NCBI GenBank assembly: GCA_013696265.1
Contig: JACCYX010000401.1
Coordinates: 1 to 6,153 of the forward strand
DNA from: Chloroflexia bacterium
Lineage (GTDB): Bacteria > Chloroflexota > Chloroflexia > Thermomicrobiales > UBA6265
Direction: 5' to 3'
DNA: 6,153 nt
The position numbers and the translations under genes were made by a program. Of this stretch, positions 1-5,713 are shown in pieces. Numbering within the stretch: position 1 is the stretch's first letter; the number at the start of each line of letters is the position of its first letter. The notes beneath the pieces were generated by a model that did not search any database, was not told the DNA's origin, and worked only from the letters and a program-made list of their open reading frames with translations.

Positions 1-151
1 CTCCGTAACCGTACAAGCGGGGGAACAGTCAACCACGAGACAGGTCGTCGAATCTGCTTCAGTTCGTTTGGGAAGCGGGAACGTCGGCTGGCGCCGGCAC
101 GCCAGTCAAAGCCCTGGAGTACACCCACCTGGTTGGGCGGAGATATTTTGG
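1..151 (+). ncRNA. ssrS: probable 6S RNA, 5' end cut by window edge
   Basis: 6S RNA is a long hairpin that mimics an open promoter and binds sigma-70 RNA polymerase in stationary phase. The two ends of this stretch pair: CTCCG (1-5) with CGGAG (138-142), AACC (7-10) with GGTT (131-134), GTAC (11-14) with GTAC (119-122), and CGGGG (18-22) with CCCTG (112-116). An unpaired ACCCACCT bulge (123-130) lies on the 3' side. Inside are hairpins at 41-56, 62-82 and 86-107; the last is an eight-pair stem. From memory, the 5' part (AAGCGGG...CAGTC...CC) and the 3' part (AGCC.TG...CGGAGAT) resemble E. coli 6S RNA. No long open reading frame or protein-like codon pattern is visible here. The 5' terminus probably lies a few bases before the window and the 3' end is approximate. 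It could instead be another structured RNA; a covariance-model search would decide. Confidence 0.55.
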
Positions 152-174
152 ACTCGTTGTTGGTGTATCATGTT

Positions 175-191
175 GAACATACTGTACGTTC
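175..191. promoter_or_regulatory. 17-bp near-perfect palindrome, candidate operator
   Basis: The sequence GAACATACTGTACGTTC reads almost the same on both strands: the half-sites are GAACATAC and, reversed, GAACGTAC, around a central T. Seven of eight positions match. It overlaps a second small palindrome, ATGTTgAACAT (170-180). It ends exactly where the weak -35 element of the candidate tRNA promoter begins, which is where a dimeric repressor or activator would bind. The GAAC...GTTC arms recall the Gram-positive LexA box, but the gap is nine bases instead of four, so I do not call it LexA. The regulator is unknown. Confidence 0.4.
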
Positions 192-221
192 GGACACATC
201 CGGGTCATTTCGTCGTAGAAT
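191..221 (+). promoter_or_regulatory. candidate promoter of the CAU tRNA
   Basis: TAGAAT (216-221) is one base from the sigma-70 -10 consensus. It lies 26 bases before the first base of the tRNA, so a transcript would start near 228 and carry about 20 bases of leader. The best -35 match is CGGACA (191-196, four of six) with a long 19-base spacer, so recognition may depend on a factor bound at the adjacent palindrome. The alternative is read-through from the upstream 6S-like RNA. Confidence 0.45.
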
Positions 222-247
222 ATAGGTCCAACGCCTTCGTTCGTTGC

Positions 248-322
248 GGGCCTGTAGCTCAGCGGAAGAGCAGGGGGCTCATAACCCTTTGGTCGCAGGT
301 TCGAACCCTGCCGGGCCCACCA
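248..322 (+). tRNA. tRNA with CAU anticodon (elongator Met, or Ile2)
   Basis: A complete cloverleaf with encoded CCA. The acceptor stem is 248-254/312-318 (seven pairs, one U-G). The D stem is 257-260/268-271 with a seven-base loop containing GG. The anticodon stem is 273-277/285-289 around loop CTCATAA, with anticodon CAT at 280-282. The variable loop is 290-294. The T stem is 295-299/307-311 with loop TTCGAAC, then discriminator A319 and CCA 320-322. It is not an initiator: the 1-72 pair is G-C rather than the bacterial mismatch, and pair 11-24 is C-G. A CAU anticodon serves either elongator methionine or, after lysidine modification by TilS, isoleucine AUA codons. The TGGTC variable loop and C4-G69/C5-G68 pairs resemble E. 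coli tRNA-Ile2 as I recall it, so the amino acid is left open. A standard annotation would probably say tRNA-Met. Confidence 0.96.
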
Positions 323-383
323 GCGTTCATCCGGAAGCGTTGATCACTGAAACGGATTAGTATTCATTCGAGCAATCTTCCAC

Positions 384-405
384 CAGACCACCAGCAGACC
401 ACCAG
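384..405 (+). repeat. perfect 11-bp tandem duplication in the rsfS leader
   Basis: The unit CAGACCACCAG occurs twice back to back (384-394 and 395-405) and ends 19 bases before the rsfS GTG start. Shorter CCACCAG-like pieces flank it. The stretch is poor in G and unlikely to form structure, so it would give an unstructured leader. It may simply be a slippage duplication. Confidence 0.8.
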
Positions 406-424
406 CGATCGCCAAGAGGTATGC

Positions 425-808
425 GTGTCAGAACCAGAAACCAGCATCGAGCAAGACCCGGTCAAGTCAACTCGTGAGATCGCGGTGAACATCGCCGACG
501 TGATCACGGAAACGCCGGCCGCCGATACCAAAGTGATCGACATTCACGAACTTTCAACCATTGCCGATTTTTTCGTCATATGCTCGGGAGAGAACGAGCG
601 TCAGTTGCGAGCTATCAGCCGCCTGGTTCTCGACGAACTTGGCCAGCAAGGGATCGAGCCTAGACGGGTCGAAGGCGAACCGATCTCCGGATGGATCCTG
701 ATGGACTTCGGGGACGTAATCGTACATATCTTCGACCGCGAGCTGAGGGAGTTCTACAACCTCGAAGAACGTTGGGCCGAGGCCCAGGTGCTGCTCACGA
801 TTCAGTAG
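425..808 (+). CDS. rsfS: ribosomal silencing factor RsfS (iojap/DUF143 family)
   Basis: RsfS binds ribosomal protein uL14 on the large subunit and blocks joining of the 30S subunit, lowering translation under nutrient limitation. The 127-residue product carries the family pattern throughout: DTKVIDIHELSTIADFFVIC (34-53), the SGENERQLRAI stretch (54-64), and EGEPISGWILMDFGDVIVHIFD followed by REFYNLEERWAEA (83-120). The first 18 or so residues are a variable polar extension; the rest matches the usual 105-120 residue domain. The start is GTG at 425, preceded by GAGG (416-419) five bases away. The ATG at 421 is out of frame. In many bacteria rsfS follows obg and nadD; here the preceding gene is the CAU tRNA, so it probably has its own promoter or is read through from the tRNA. 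The miniprotein gene follows 93 bases downstream and may share the transcript. Confidence 0.95.
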   Translation: MSEPETSIEQDPVKSTREIAVNIADVITETPAADTKVIDIHELSTIADFFVICSGENERQLRAISRLVLDELGQQGIEPRRVEGEPISGWILMDFGDVIVHIFDRELREFYNLEERWAEAQVLLTIQ

Positions 809-885
809 GCATTGTCAGGCGTTGGACATGGCGGCTCGACGAGCATCCGGCACACCGACCAGCAAGCGGACGAATCCGGAGTTTC

Positions 886-892
886 GAGGAGG
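886..892 (+). promoter_or_regulatory. strong Shine-Dalgarno that sets the miniprotein start
   Basis: GAGGAGG (886-892) lies nine bases before GTG 902, which is good spacing. The alternative in-frame TTG at 812 has no purine-rich site before it. The ATG at 894 is too close to this site and reads only three codons before a stop. Confidence 0.75.
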
Positions 893-901
893 AATGCGGG
901 C

Positions 902-1084
902 GTGATCAAGAACGGACCAATCACCTTTTCCATAGGCGCCACCATCGGCGGCCTGGCCGGATTCGTCCTCGGCGCCTTCCTGGGGAAGTATGCCCTGCAC
1001 CTCCTGACCATGCTTATCGGCGCCATCGATCGCCGGGGCACCTCGGATGAGGATCGCCTCAAGTTCGAACTGCTGCTGCAATAA
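902..1084 (+). CDS. 60-residue glycine-rich membrane miniprotein, function unknown
   Basis: I do not recognise this as a named family. The product begins MIKNGPITFS. Residues about 8-42 form one long hydrophobic stretch rich in evenly spaced glycines (GATIGGLAG, GAFLG), a glycine-zipper pattern typical of helices that pack against each other in membranes. It could be one long helix or a tight hairpin. A charged tail follows (DRRGTSDEDRLKFELLLQ, 43-60), probably cytoplasmic and amphipathic. The GTG start at 902 is chosen for its strong Shine-Dalgarno; extending to TTG 812 adds 30 polar residues with no domain character. It lies 93 bases behind rsfS on the same strand and just before a hairpin terminator, so it is probably the last gene of an rsfS unit. 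A role in translation control is not shown. Confidence 0.72.
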   Translation: MIKNGPITFSIGATIGGLAGFVLGAFLGKYALHLLTMLIGAIDRRGTSDEDRLKFELLLQ

Positions 1085-1127
1085 CCGTACGCGGCACTGT
1101 TCGCGCAATGGTTTTCGGGCGCAATGA

Positions 1128-1157
1128 GAGGGCCAGCGGCGGATGCCACTGGCCCTC
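1128..1157. terminator. hairpin between converging genes, probable bidirectional terminator
   Basis: GAGGGCCAG (1128-1136) pairs perfectly with CTGGCCCTC (1149-1157). After one C-A mismatch the stem continues with GGC/GCC and closes on a GGAT loop. It sits between the stop of the miniprotein gene (1084) and the stop of glyA (1179), and so could end transcripts from both sides. Neither side has a clean U-run (TCAATCGTT on the plus strand, TCATTGC on the minus), so it is not a textbook intrinsic terminator. Confidence 0.65.
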
Positions 1158-1178
1158 AATCGTTAAGTCTTCGCCAAC

Positions 1179-2447
1179 TTACAGGCCTGCGCGTTCGATC
1201 CCAGGCACGGGAAACCCGGACGTGAGTTCCAGGACATCGTTCGACACCCGGCGCAGCACGGCCTCGTCTTCCGGTGCCTGAAGGACTTGTGTGATGAGAT
1301 CAGCGACTCTGGTCGATTCCTGAGTCCCGAATCCGCGAGTTGTCACCGCCGCCGAACCAACGCGGATTCCGCTCGCCTGGAGCGCCGAACGGGTTTCTCC
1401 AGGAATCGTGTTGCGGTTGGTCGAGATCCCGACCGTGTCGAGCAATCGCTCCGCCTTGCGGCCACTGATCCCGATCGATCCGACATCGACCAGCAGCAAG
1501 TGATTGTCCGTTCCGCCCGAAATAACCGGAATGCCCCGCTCGACGAATGCCGCCGCCATCGCCTGGGCGTTCTCGACCACGCGCCTGGCGTAGTCCCTGA
1601 AGGAGGGTTGCAAGGCTTCCCTGAACGCAACAGCCTTGCCGGCGATGACGTGCATCAACGGACCGCCCTGCATTCCGGGAAAGACCGTCTTGTCGACACC
1701 GGGGCCCAATTCCTCGTCGGTGAGGATGAATCCCGAGCGCGGACCGCGCAGCGTCTTGTGCGCGGTCGACATCGTGATGTGGGCGTGTCCAATCGAGGTA
1801 GGATGCATCCCGCCGGCGATCAGCCCCGCGATGTGGGCGATGTCCGCAAAGAGGTAGGCGCCGACTTCGTCCGCGATCTCGCGGAACCGTCTAAAATCGA
1901 TGATCCGGCTGTAGGCGCTGGCCCCCGCGATGATTGCCCGCGGCCGAACCTCCTTCGCCTTCTCCAGCACCTTGTCGTAGTCGATCAGACCCGTTTCGTG
2001 ATCGACGCCGTAGAAGTGGGCCTCGAAGAACCGTCCGGAGAAATTGACGTCCTTGCCGTGCGTGAGGTGCCCGCCCTCGGCGAGGTTGAGTCCCAGGATT
2101 TTGTCGCCGTAGTTGAGGAGCGAAAAGTAGGCCGCCAGGTTAGCGCTCGCGCCGGAGTGCGGCTGGACGTTGGCGTGTCCTGCCCCGAACAGTTCCTTCA
2201 CCCGGCCGATGGCCAGGACTTCCACTTCGTCCACGAATTCGCAGCCGCCGTAGTACCGCTTGCCGGGGAGGCCCTCGGCGTACTTGTTGGTGAGCACCGT
2301 GCCGACGGCTTCGAGCACCGCCTCGCTGACGTAATTTTCCGAAGCGATCAGCTCGATTCCGTCAACCTGCCGGCGGCGCTCGCGGCCAATGGCGGCGGCG
2401 GCCTCGGGGTCGGCCTGCGCCAGGACTTCGTGAGTCATTGTGGCCAT
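1179..2447 (-). CDS. glyA: serine hydroxymethyltransferase
   Basis: This cytoplasmic PLP enzyme interconverts serine plus tetrahydrofolate with glycine plus 5,10-methylene-tetrahydrofolate, the main source of one-carbon units. The 422-residue length is normal. Visible landmarks are ELIASENYVS (32-41), YAEGLPGKRYYGG (56-68), NVQPHSG (93-99), ADIAHIAGLI (201-210, with the PLP-ring Asp and His), the PLP lysine K231 in STAHKTLRGPR, and the carboxylate-binding arginine R362 in SGIRVG. Several very conserved positions differ: STAHK instead of TTTHK, PRSG for PRGG, SGASAN for SGSQAN/SGAQAN, and IPGETRSALQASGIRVGSAA where IPxDPxSPFxxSGIRxGTPA is usual. Catalytic residues remain, so it is probably active but divergent. 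The start ATG 2447 has GAGG five bases upstream (2453-2456). It diverges from galE. No glycine riboswitch or convincing promoter is seen in the leader. Confidence 0.95.
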   Translation of the reverse strand: MATMTHEVLAQADPEAAAAIGRERRRQVDGIELIASENYVSEAVLEAVGTVLTNKYAEGLPGKRYYGGCEFVDEVEVLAIGRVKELFGAGHANVQPHSGASANLAAYFSLLNYGDKILGLNLAEGGHLTHGKDVNFSGRFFEAHFYGVDHETGLIDYDKVLEKAKEVRPRAIIAGASAYSRIIDFRRFREIADEVGAYLFADIAHIAGLIAGGMHPTSIGHAHITMSTAHKTLRGPRSGFILTDEELGPGVDKTVFPGMQGGPLMHVIAGKAVAFREALQPSFRDYARRVVENAQAMAAAFVERGIPVISGGTDNHLLLVDVGSIGISGRKAERLLDTVGISTNRNTIPGETRSALQASGIRVGSAAVTTRGFGTQESTRVADLITQVLQAPEDEAVLRRVSNDVLELTSGFPVPGIERAGL

Positions 2448-2515
2448 GGATACCTCGTTTTCTGGTGATCATTGTCCGGTGAGGTGAGTTCAAATCGGCG
2501 TAAATGGTTGCGCCG

Positions 2516-2538
2516 TTTCGCGCCCTGAATGCGCGAAA
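2516..2538. repeat. 8-bp perfect inverted repeat between glyA and galE, candidate operator
   Basis: TTTCGCGC (2516-2523) and GCGCGAAA (2531-2538) are exact reverse complements around a seven-base spacer, CCTGAAT. The element sits midway between the two divergent starts (69 bases from glyA, 80 from galE) and has no U-run, so an operator or leader hairpin fits better than a terminator. The binding protein is unknown. I found no convincing -35/-10 pair for either gene in this region. Confidence 0.55.
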
Positions 2539-2606
2539 AGTGTACCATGACGCTTGGTTCGCCCCGGCTGGACGGGCGCGACGCACCGGCGCCGTTTGCC
2601 GCGAAA

Positions 2607-2612
2607 GAGGGG
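2607..2612 (+). promoter_or_regulatory. Shine-Dalgarno that sets the galE start
   Basis: GAGGGG (2607-2612) lies six bases before ATG 2619. The upstream in-frame ATG at 2529 falls inside the inverted repeat and would add 30 residues ahead of the nucleotide-binding strand, where the family normally begins. Confidence 0.8.
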
Positions 2613-2618
2613 CGATTC

Positions 2619-3596
2619 ATGCGCGTTCTGGTCACGGGTGGAGCCGGCTACATCGGCAGCGTCGCCGTCGCGATGCTGCTTGAGCGCGGCTACGACGTGG
2701 TTGCCCTGGATAATCTCCAACGGGGTCACGCAGACGCCGTCACCGAGGGCGCTGGATTCCTGCAATGCGATCTTCGGGACGCCTCCGCGACGCTCGAGGC
2801 CGTCTCAGCCGCCAATGTCGAAGCCGTCCTCCACTTCGCCGCCCTGCACCTCGTGCCGGAGAGCGTCACGCAACCGGCCGAATACTACCGGACGAACGTT
2901 GTGGGCGGAATCAACCTCCTCGACGCCGTTCGTACCGCGGGGATTCGCAAGTTCGTCTTTTCATCGACGGCGGCGGTCTACGGCGAACCGGAATCGCTGC
3001 CAATCCGGGAAGACTCGCCCACCGTGCCCATCAATCCGTACGGTGCGTCCAAGCTCATGATGGAACGGATTCTGGCCGACTTCGGCCAGACGTACGGGAT
3101 CGACTACGCCATCTTTCGCTATTTCAATGTGGCCGGGTCACGCGGCCGGCTCGGCGAGGACCACCGGCCCGAGACGCACATCATCCCCGTGGCGCTCGAG
3201 GCGCTGACCGGCAAGCGGGAACATTTCACCGTCTATGGCACCAACTACAGCACCGAGGACGGTACGGCCGTCCGTGATTATGTCCATGTGATCGATCTGG
3301 TGGATGCGCACATCCTGGCGCTGGAACATCTCGACCGAACGCTCGGAATCATGAACCTCGGCACCCGATATGGATTCTCGGTGTCGCAGATGGTGGAAGC
3401 GGTGGAACTGACCACCGACCTGCGACTGCCGGTCGTGATGGGAGCCCGGCGACCGGGTGACCCGCCGGCCCTGATCGCCGATGCGGCGCGCGCCCGGGAA
3501 ATCCTCGGCTGGGAGCCGTCGCACTCGACGCTCGACCAGATGATCGGCTCGCATTGGGATTGGGTACAGGAGCATCCGGCTGGCTACAAGCGGTAG
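2619..3596 (+). CDS. galE: UDP-glucose 4-epimerase
   Basis: GalE interconverts UDP-glucose and UDP-galactose using tightly bound NAD, for galactose use (Leloir pathway) or for surface polysaccharide. The 325-residue protein is an extended short-chain dehydrogenase. The Rossmann glycine motif GGAGYIG is at 7-13. D31 closes the second strand and selects NAD. LHFAALHLVPES is at 71-82. The catalytic set is SST (115-117) with YGASK (Y141, K145). FRYFNVAGS (166-174) and AVRDYVHVIDLVDAH (217-231) are substrate-domain signatures, and the C-terminal ILGWEP (295-300) is typical. The start ATG 2619 is chosen because MRVLVTGGAGYIGS is the family N-terminus and a Shine-Dalgarno precedes it. The protein could act on the N-acetylated sugars instead; sequence reading cannot separate these. 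It stands alone: glyA diverges upstream and plsY converges, with only 9 bases between stop codons. Confidence 0.93.
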   Translation: MRVLVTGGAGYIGSVAVAMLLERGYDVVALDNLQRGHADAVTEGAGFLQCDLRDASATLEAVSAANVEAVLHFAALHLVPESVTQPAEYYRTNVVGGINLLDAVRTAGIRKFVFSSTAAVYGEPESLPIREDSPTVPINPYGASKLMMERILADFGQTYGIDYAIFRYFNVAGSRGRLGEDHRPETHIIPVALEALTGKREHFTVYGTNYSTEDGTAVRDYVHVIDLVDAHILALEHLDRTLGIMNLGTRYGFSVSQMVEAVELTTDLRLPVVMGARRPGDPPALIADAARAREILGWEPSHSTLDQMIGSHWDWVQEHPAGYKR

Positions 3597-3605
3597 GCTG
3601 TCCGC

Positions 3606-4244
3606 TCAGCGTGCGGGGTTCGCGGGGGGCGGCGCGGGCGCTTCGCTGGTGCCGAATTTTCGTTCCGTGCCATTCCTCAATCTGGCAAGATTCGTTCGGT
3701 GCTGGTAGACAATGATCGCGGCGATCGCCGTAATCGCCAACGCCCAGGACCACGGGAAATCGTCCCACAGGGCGAGCAGGATCACGGTCAGCGGTCCAAT
3801 CACCGTGGCGACGAGCGACGCCAGCGAGACGTAGCGCGTCAACGCCACGATCCCGATCATCGGCAGCAGGAGCAGCACCAGCCACCACGCGAGTCCCACC
3901 GCCGCGCCGCCGCCAGTGGCCATCCCCTTACCGCCCGTGAAACCGATGTAGGGCGACCAGCAGTGACCGAGCACCGTAACGACCGCCACTACTGCCGTCA
4001 CCCCATTCGGGGCATCGAGCGCCCGTGCCAGCAGGACGGGCAACAAGCCCTTGGCGAAGTCAAGCAGGAAGACCGCGAGCGCCACCTTCCGGCCGAGCAA
4101 ACGCAGCGTGTTGGTCGCCCCGGTTCCCCCGCTCCCGTGCTGGCGGACATCGATCCCCTTGAGTTTGCCGAAGACTAAACCCCAAGGAACAGCCCCCATT
4201 AAGTAGGCACCAGCAATCAGCAATAACCAACCTGCAACGGTCAT
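3606..4244 (-). CDS. plsY: acyl-phosphate glycerol-3-phosphate acyltransferase PlsY
   Basis: PlsY is a membrane enzyme that moves the acyl group from acyl-phosphate (made by PlsX) to glycerol-3-phosphate, giving lysophosphatidic acid, the first phospholipid intermediate. The 212-residue protein has about six hydrophobic segments (roughly 4-24, 53-73, 80-95, 115-135, 138-160, 165-181). The three catalytic cytoplasmic motifs are present. Motif 1 is GSGGTGATNTLR (37-48, with S38 and R48). Motif 2 is GFTGGKGMAT (101-110). Motif 3 is HRTNLARLRNGTE (182-194, with H182 and N185). The family has Asn at position 40, in GSGN; here it is Gly (codon GGA). A proline-rich tail (APAPPPANPAR) ends the protein. 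The start ATG 4244 follows the der stop by two bases with no good Shine-Dalgarno, which implies translational coupling. der-plsY adjacency is common. Confidence 0.94.
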   Translation of the reverse strand: MTVAGWLLLIAGAYLMGAVPWGLVFGKLKGIDVRQHGSGGTGATNTLRLLGRKVALAVFLLDFAKGLLPVLLARALDAPNGVTAVVAVVTVLGHCWSPYIGFTGGKGMATGGGAAVGLAWWLVLLLLPMIGIVALTRYVSLASLVATVIGPLTVILLALWDDFPWSWALAITAIAAIIVYQHRTNLARLRNGTERKFGTSEAPAPPPANPAR

Positions 4245-4246
4245 GG

Positions 4247-5593
4247 CTAGTCCAGTTCGCGGCGGCTCCGGAAGGAGAGCCGAAGCGGGGTGCCCTGGAA
4301 CCCGAACGCATCTCGAAGCTCATTCTCCAGATACCGTCGATAGGAGAAGTGGATCTGCTTTGGATCGTTGCAGAAGAAAATGAACGTCGGTGGCGAGGTG
4401 TCGGCCTGGGTGGCGTAGAAGAACTTGATCCACTTGCCGGGGCGTGAAGGCGGTTGGTGCTTCGCCACCGAATCCTTGAGGACCTTGTTGAGCTGAGCCG
4501 TGCTGACCCGCTTGTTCCGCTCGATAATGACCGTCAATGCGGCGTCGATCGCCTGGCCGACGCGCAACCCAAGCTTGGCGGAGATGAAGACGACCGGCGC
4601 GTAGGCCATGAAGTCCAACTGATGCTGGGCACGCTTCCGGTAGAGTTCCATCGTGTGCGAGTCCTTTTCGACAAGGTCCCACTTGTTGACGACGACTACC
4701 AGACCCTTTTTCTGCTCCTCGACGTAACCCGCGATGTGGAGGTCCTGGGCGGTGAAGTCCTCGGTCGCGTCGATCAGGAGCAGGACCACATCCGCCCGGT
4801 CGATCGCCCGCATCGACCGCATCACGCTGACCCGCTCGATGCCGTGCTCGACCCTGCCGCGGCGCCGGATGCCCGCCGTATCGATCAGCGTGATCGGCTC
4901 GCCCTCCCATTCGATCTGGGTGTCCATGCTATCCCGCGTGGTGCCCGGCATATCGCTGACGATCGACCGTTCCTGGCCCAGCAGGGCATTGAGCAGTCGG
5001 CTCTTGCCGACGTTTGGGCGGCCCACAATGGCGATCTTCGGTCCCTCGGTTTCTTCCTCTTCCTCGGCGTCGGGGAGATTCTCGACGATCTTGTCGAGCA
5101 AGTCACCGGTGCCGTTGCCGTGGTAGGCGGAAATCCCGATCGGGTCGCCGAGACCGAGTTCGTAGAACTCGAAGACCAGGTCCCGGCGTCCGACGCTATC
5201 GGCCTTGTTCGAGGCCAGGATCGTGGGCTTGTCGGCCCGCCGCAGCATGGTCGCGATTTCCGCGTCGCCCGCCGTCGGACCGGTGGTGGTATCGACCATG
5301 AACACGATCACATCAGCTTCCGTGATGGCGGCCGAGGCCTGCTCGCGGGTCTGCTGGGCGATGTACGTCTCGGTTGCCTCGGGATCGCTGACGATCTCGT
5401 CGTCCTCTTGCAGACCGCCCGTGTCGATCACGGTGAACTCGACCCCGACCCACTCGGCGGTGCCGTAGACGCGGTCGCGGGTGGTGCCCGGTTCGTTCTG
5501 GACGATGGCGCGGCGCTCACCGACCAGCCGGTTGAACAGCGTGGATTTCCCAACGTTCGGGCGACCGACGATGGCGACGATGGGTTTGACCAC
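4247..5593 (-). CDS. der: ribosome-associated GTPase Der (EngA)
   Basis: Der is an essential tandem GTPase required for maturation of the 50S subunit. The 448-residue length is typical. G domain 1 has its P-loop GRPNVGKS at 10-17, PGTTRD at 35-40, DTGG at 57-60 and NKAD at 129-132. An acidic linker (DAEEEEETEG, 175-184) leads to G domain 2: P-loop GRPNVGKS at 191-198, PGTTRD at 216-221, DTAG at 238-241, NKWD at 303-306 and ISAK at 337-340. The C-terminal KH-like domain (about 355-443) includes HQPPSRPGKWIKFFYATQ and the GTPLRLSFRSR end. All nucleotide-binding residues are intact. An Arg (R199) follows the second P-loop, where Ser or Thr is more usual; it should not stop binding. The start is GTG 5593 with GGAG (5599-5602) five bases upstream; the ATG ending at 5602 is out of frame. 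plsY follows after two bases. Confidence 0.97.
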   Translation of the reverse strand: MVKPIVAIVGRPNVGKSTLFNRLVGERRAIVQNEPGTTRDRVYGTAEWVGVEFTVIDTGGLQEDDEIVSDPEATETYIAQQTREQASAAITEADVIVFMVDTTTGPTAGDAEIATMLRRADKPTILASNKADSVGRRDLVFEFYELGLGDPIGISAYHGNGTGDLLDKIVENLPDAEEEEETEGPKIAIVGRPNVGKSRLLNALLGQERSIVSDMPGTTRDSMDTQIEWEGEPITLIDTAGIRRRGRVEHGIERVSVMRSMRAIDRADVVLLLIDATEDFTAQDLHIAGYVEEQKKGLVVVVNKWDLVEKDSHTMELYRKRAQHQLDFMAYAPVVFISAKLGLRVGQAIDAALTVIIERNKRVSTAQLNKVLKDSVAKHQPPSRPGKWIKFFYATQADTSPPTFIFFCNDPKQIHFSYRRYLENELRDAFGFQGTPLRLSFRSRRELD

Positions 5594-5684
5594 TTCAACT
5601 CCATTTACTGATGGGCGATTTTCGGCGCGGCGCCGGGAACAGGAGGCGGGATTGAGCGAGGGAAACGAGCCGAATCTTGTTTGA

Positions 5685-5713
5685 AGTATAGCAATTGGAC
5701 GAATAGCACTCAG
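5685..5713 (-). promoter_or_regulatory. candidate extended -10 promoter for der-plsY
   Basis: On the minus strand, TGCTATACT (5693 down to 5685) is an extended -10 element with TATACT, five of six to consensus. A weak -35, CTGAGT (5713 down to 5708), is 17 bases upstream. The transcript would start near 5678, leaving a leader of about 85 bases that contains a short GC hairpin (CGGCG 5623-5627 / CGCCG 5631-5635). Confidence 0.6.

Noticed and set aside
68..343. Open frame of 91 codons on the plus strand
   Set aside because: It runs through the folded RNA region and across the whole tRNA gene, has no ribosome binding site and gives a low-complexity Arg/Pro-rich product.
340..368. Possible rsfS promoter (TTGATC ... 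TATTCA/TTCATT)
   Set aside because: The spacer is wrong for the better -10, and the correctly spaced one matches at only three of six positions.
812..901. TTG-started N-terminal extension of the miniprotein
   Set aside because: No Shine-Dalgarno before TTG 812, the added 30 residues are polar without domain character, and a much better site precedes GTG 902.
894..905. Three-codon leader ORF ATG-CGG-GCG-TGA overlapping the miniprotein GTG start
   Set aside because: The ATG is only one base from the Shine-Dalgarno, too close for normal initiation.
1103..1126. 8-bp direct repeat GCGCAATG (1103-1110 and 1119-1126)
   Set aside because: Short, with no associated element; chance is a sufficient explanation.
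1287..2468. 393-codon open frame opposite glyA
   Set aside because: Antisense shadow of a well-supported glyA in GC-rich DNA; the product has no recognisable domain and there is no proper start signal.
2448..2618. Glycine riboswitch or other aptamer ahead of glyA
   Set aside because: The glyA leader is under 100 bases and I see no paired tandem aptamer architecture or known conserved core; only the short inverted repeat stands out.
4454..5611. 385-codon open frame opposite der
   Set aside because: Antisense shadow of der, whose two complete G domains leave no doubt about the coding strand; the product looks like mirror-coded acidic/arginine-rich sequence.
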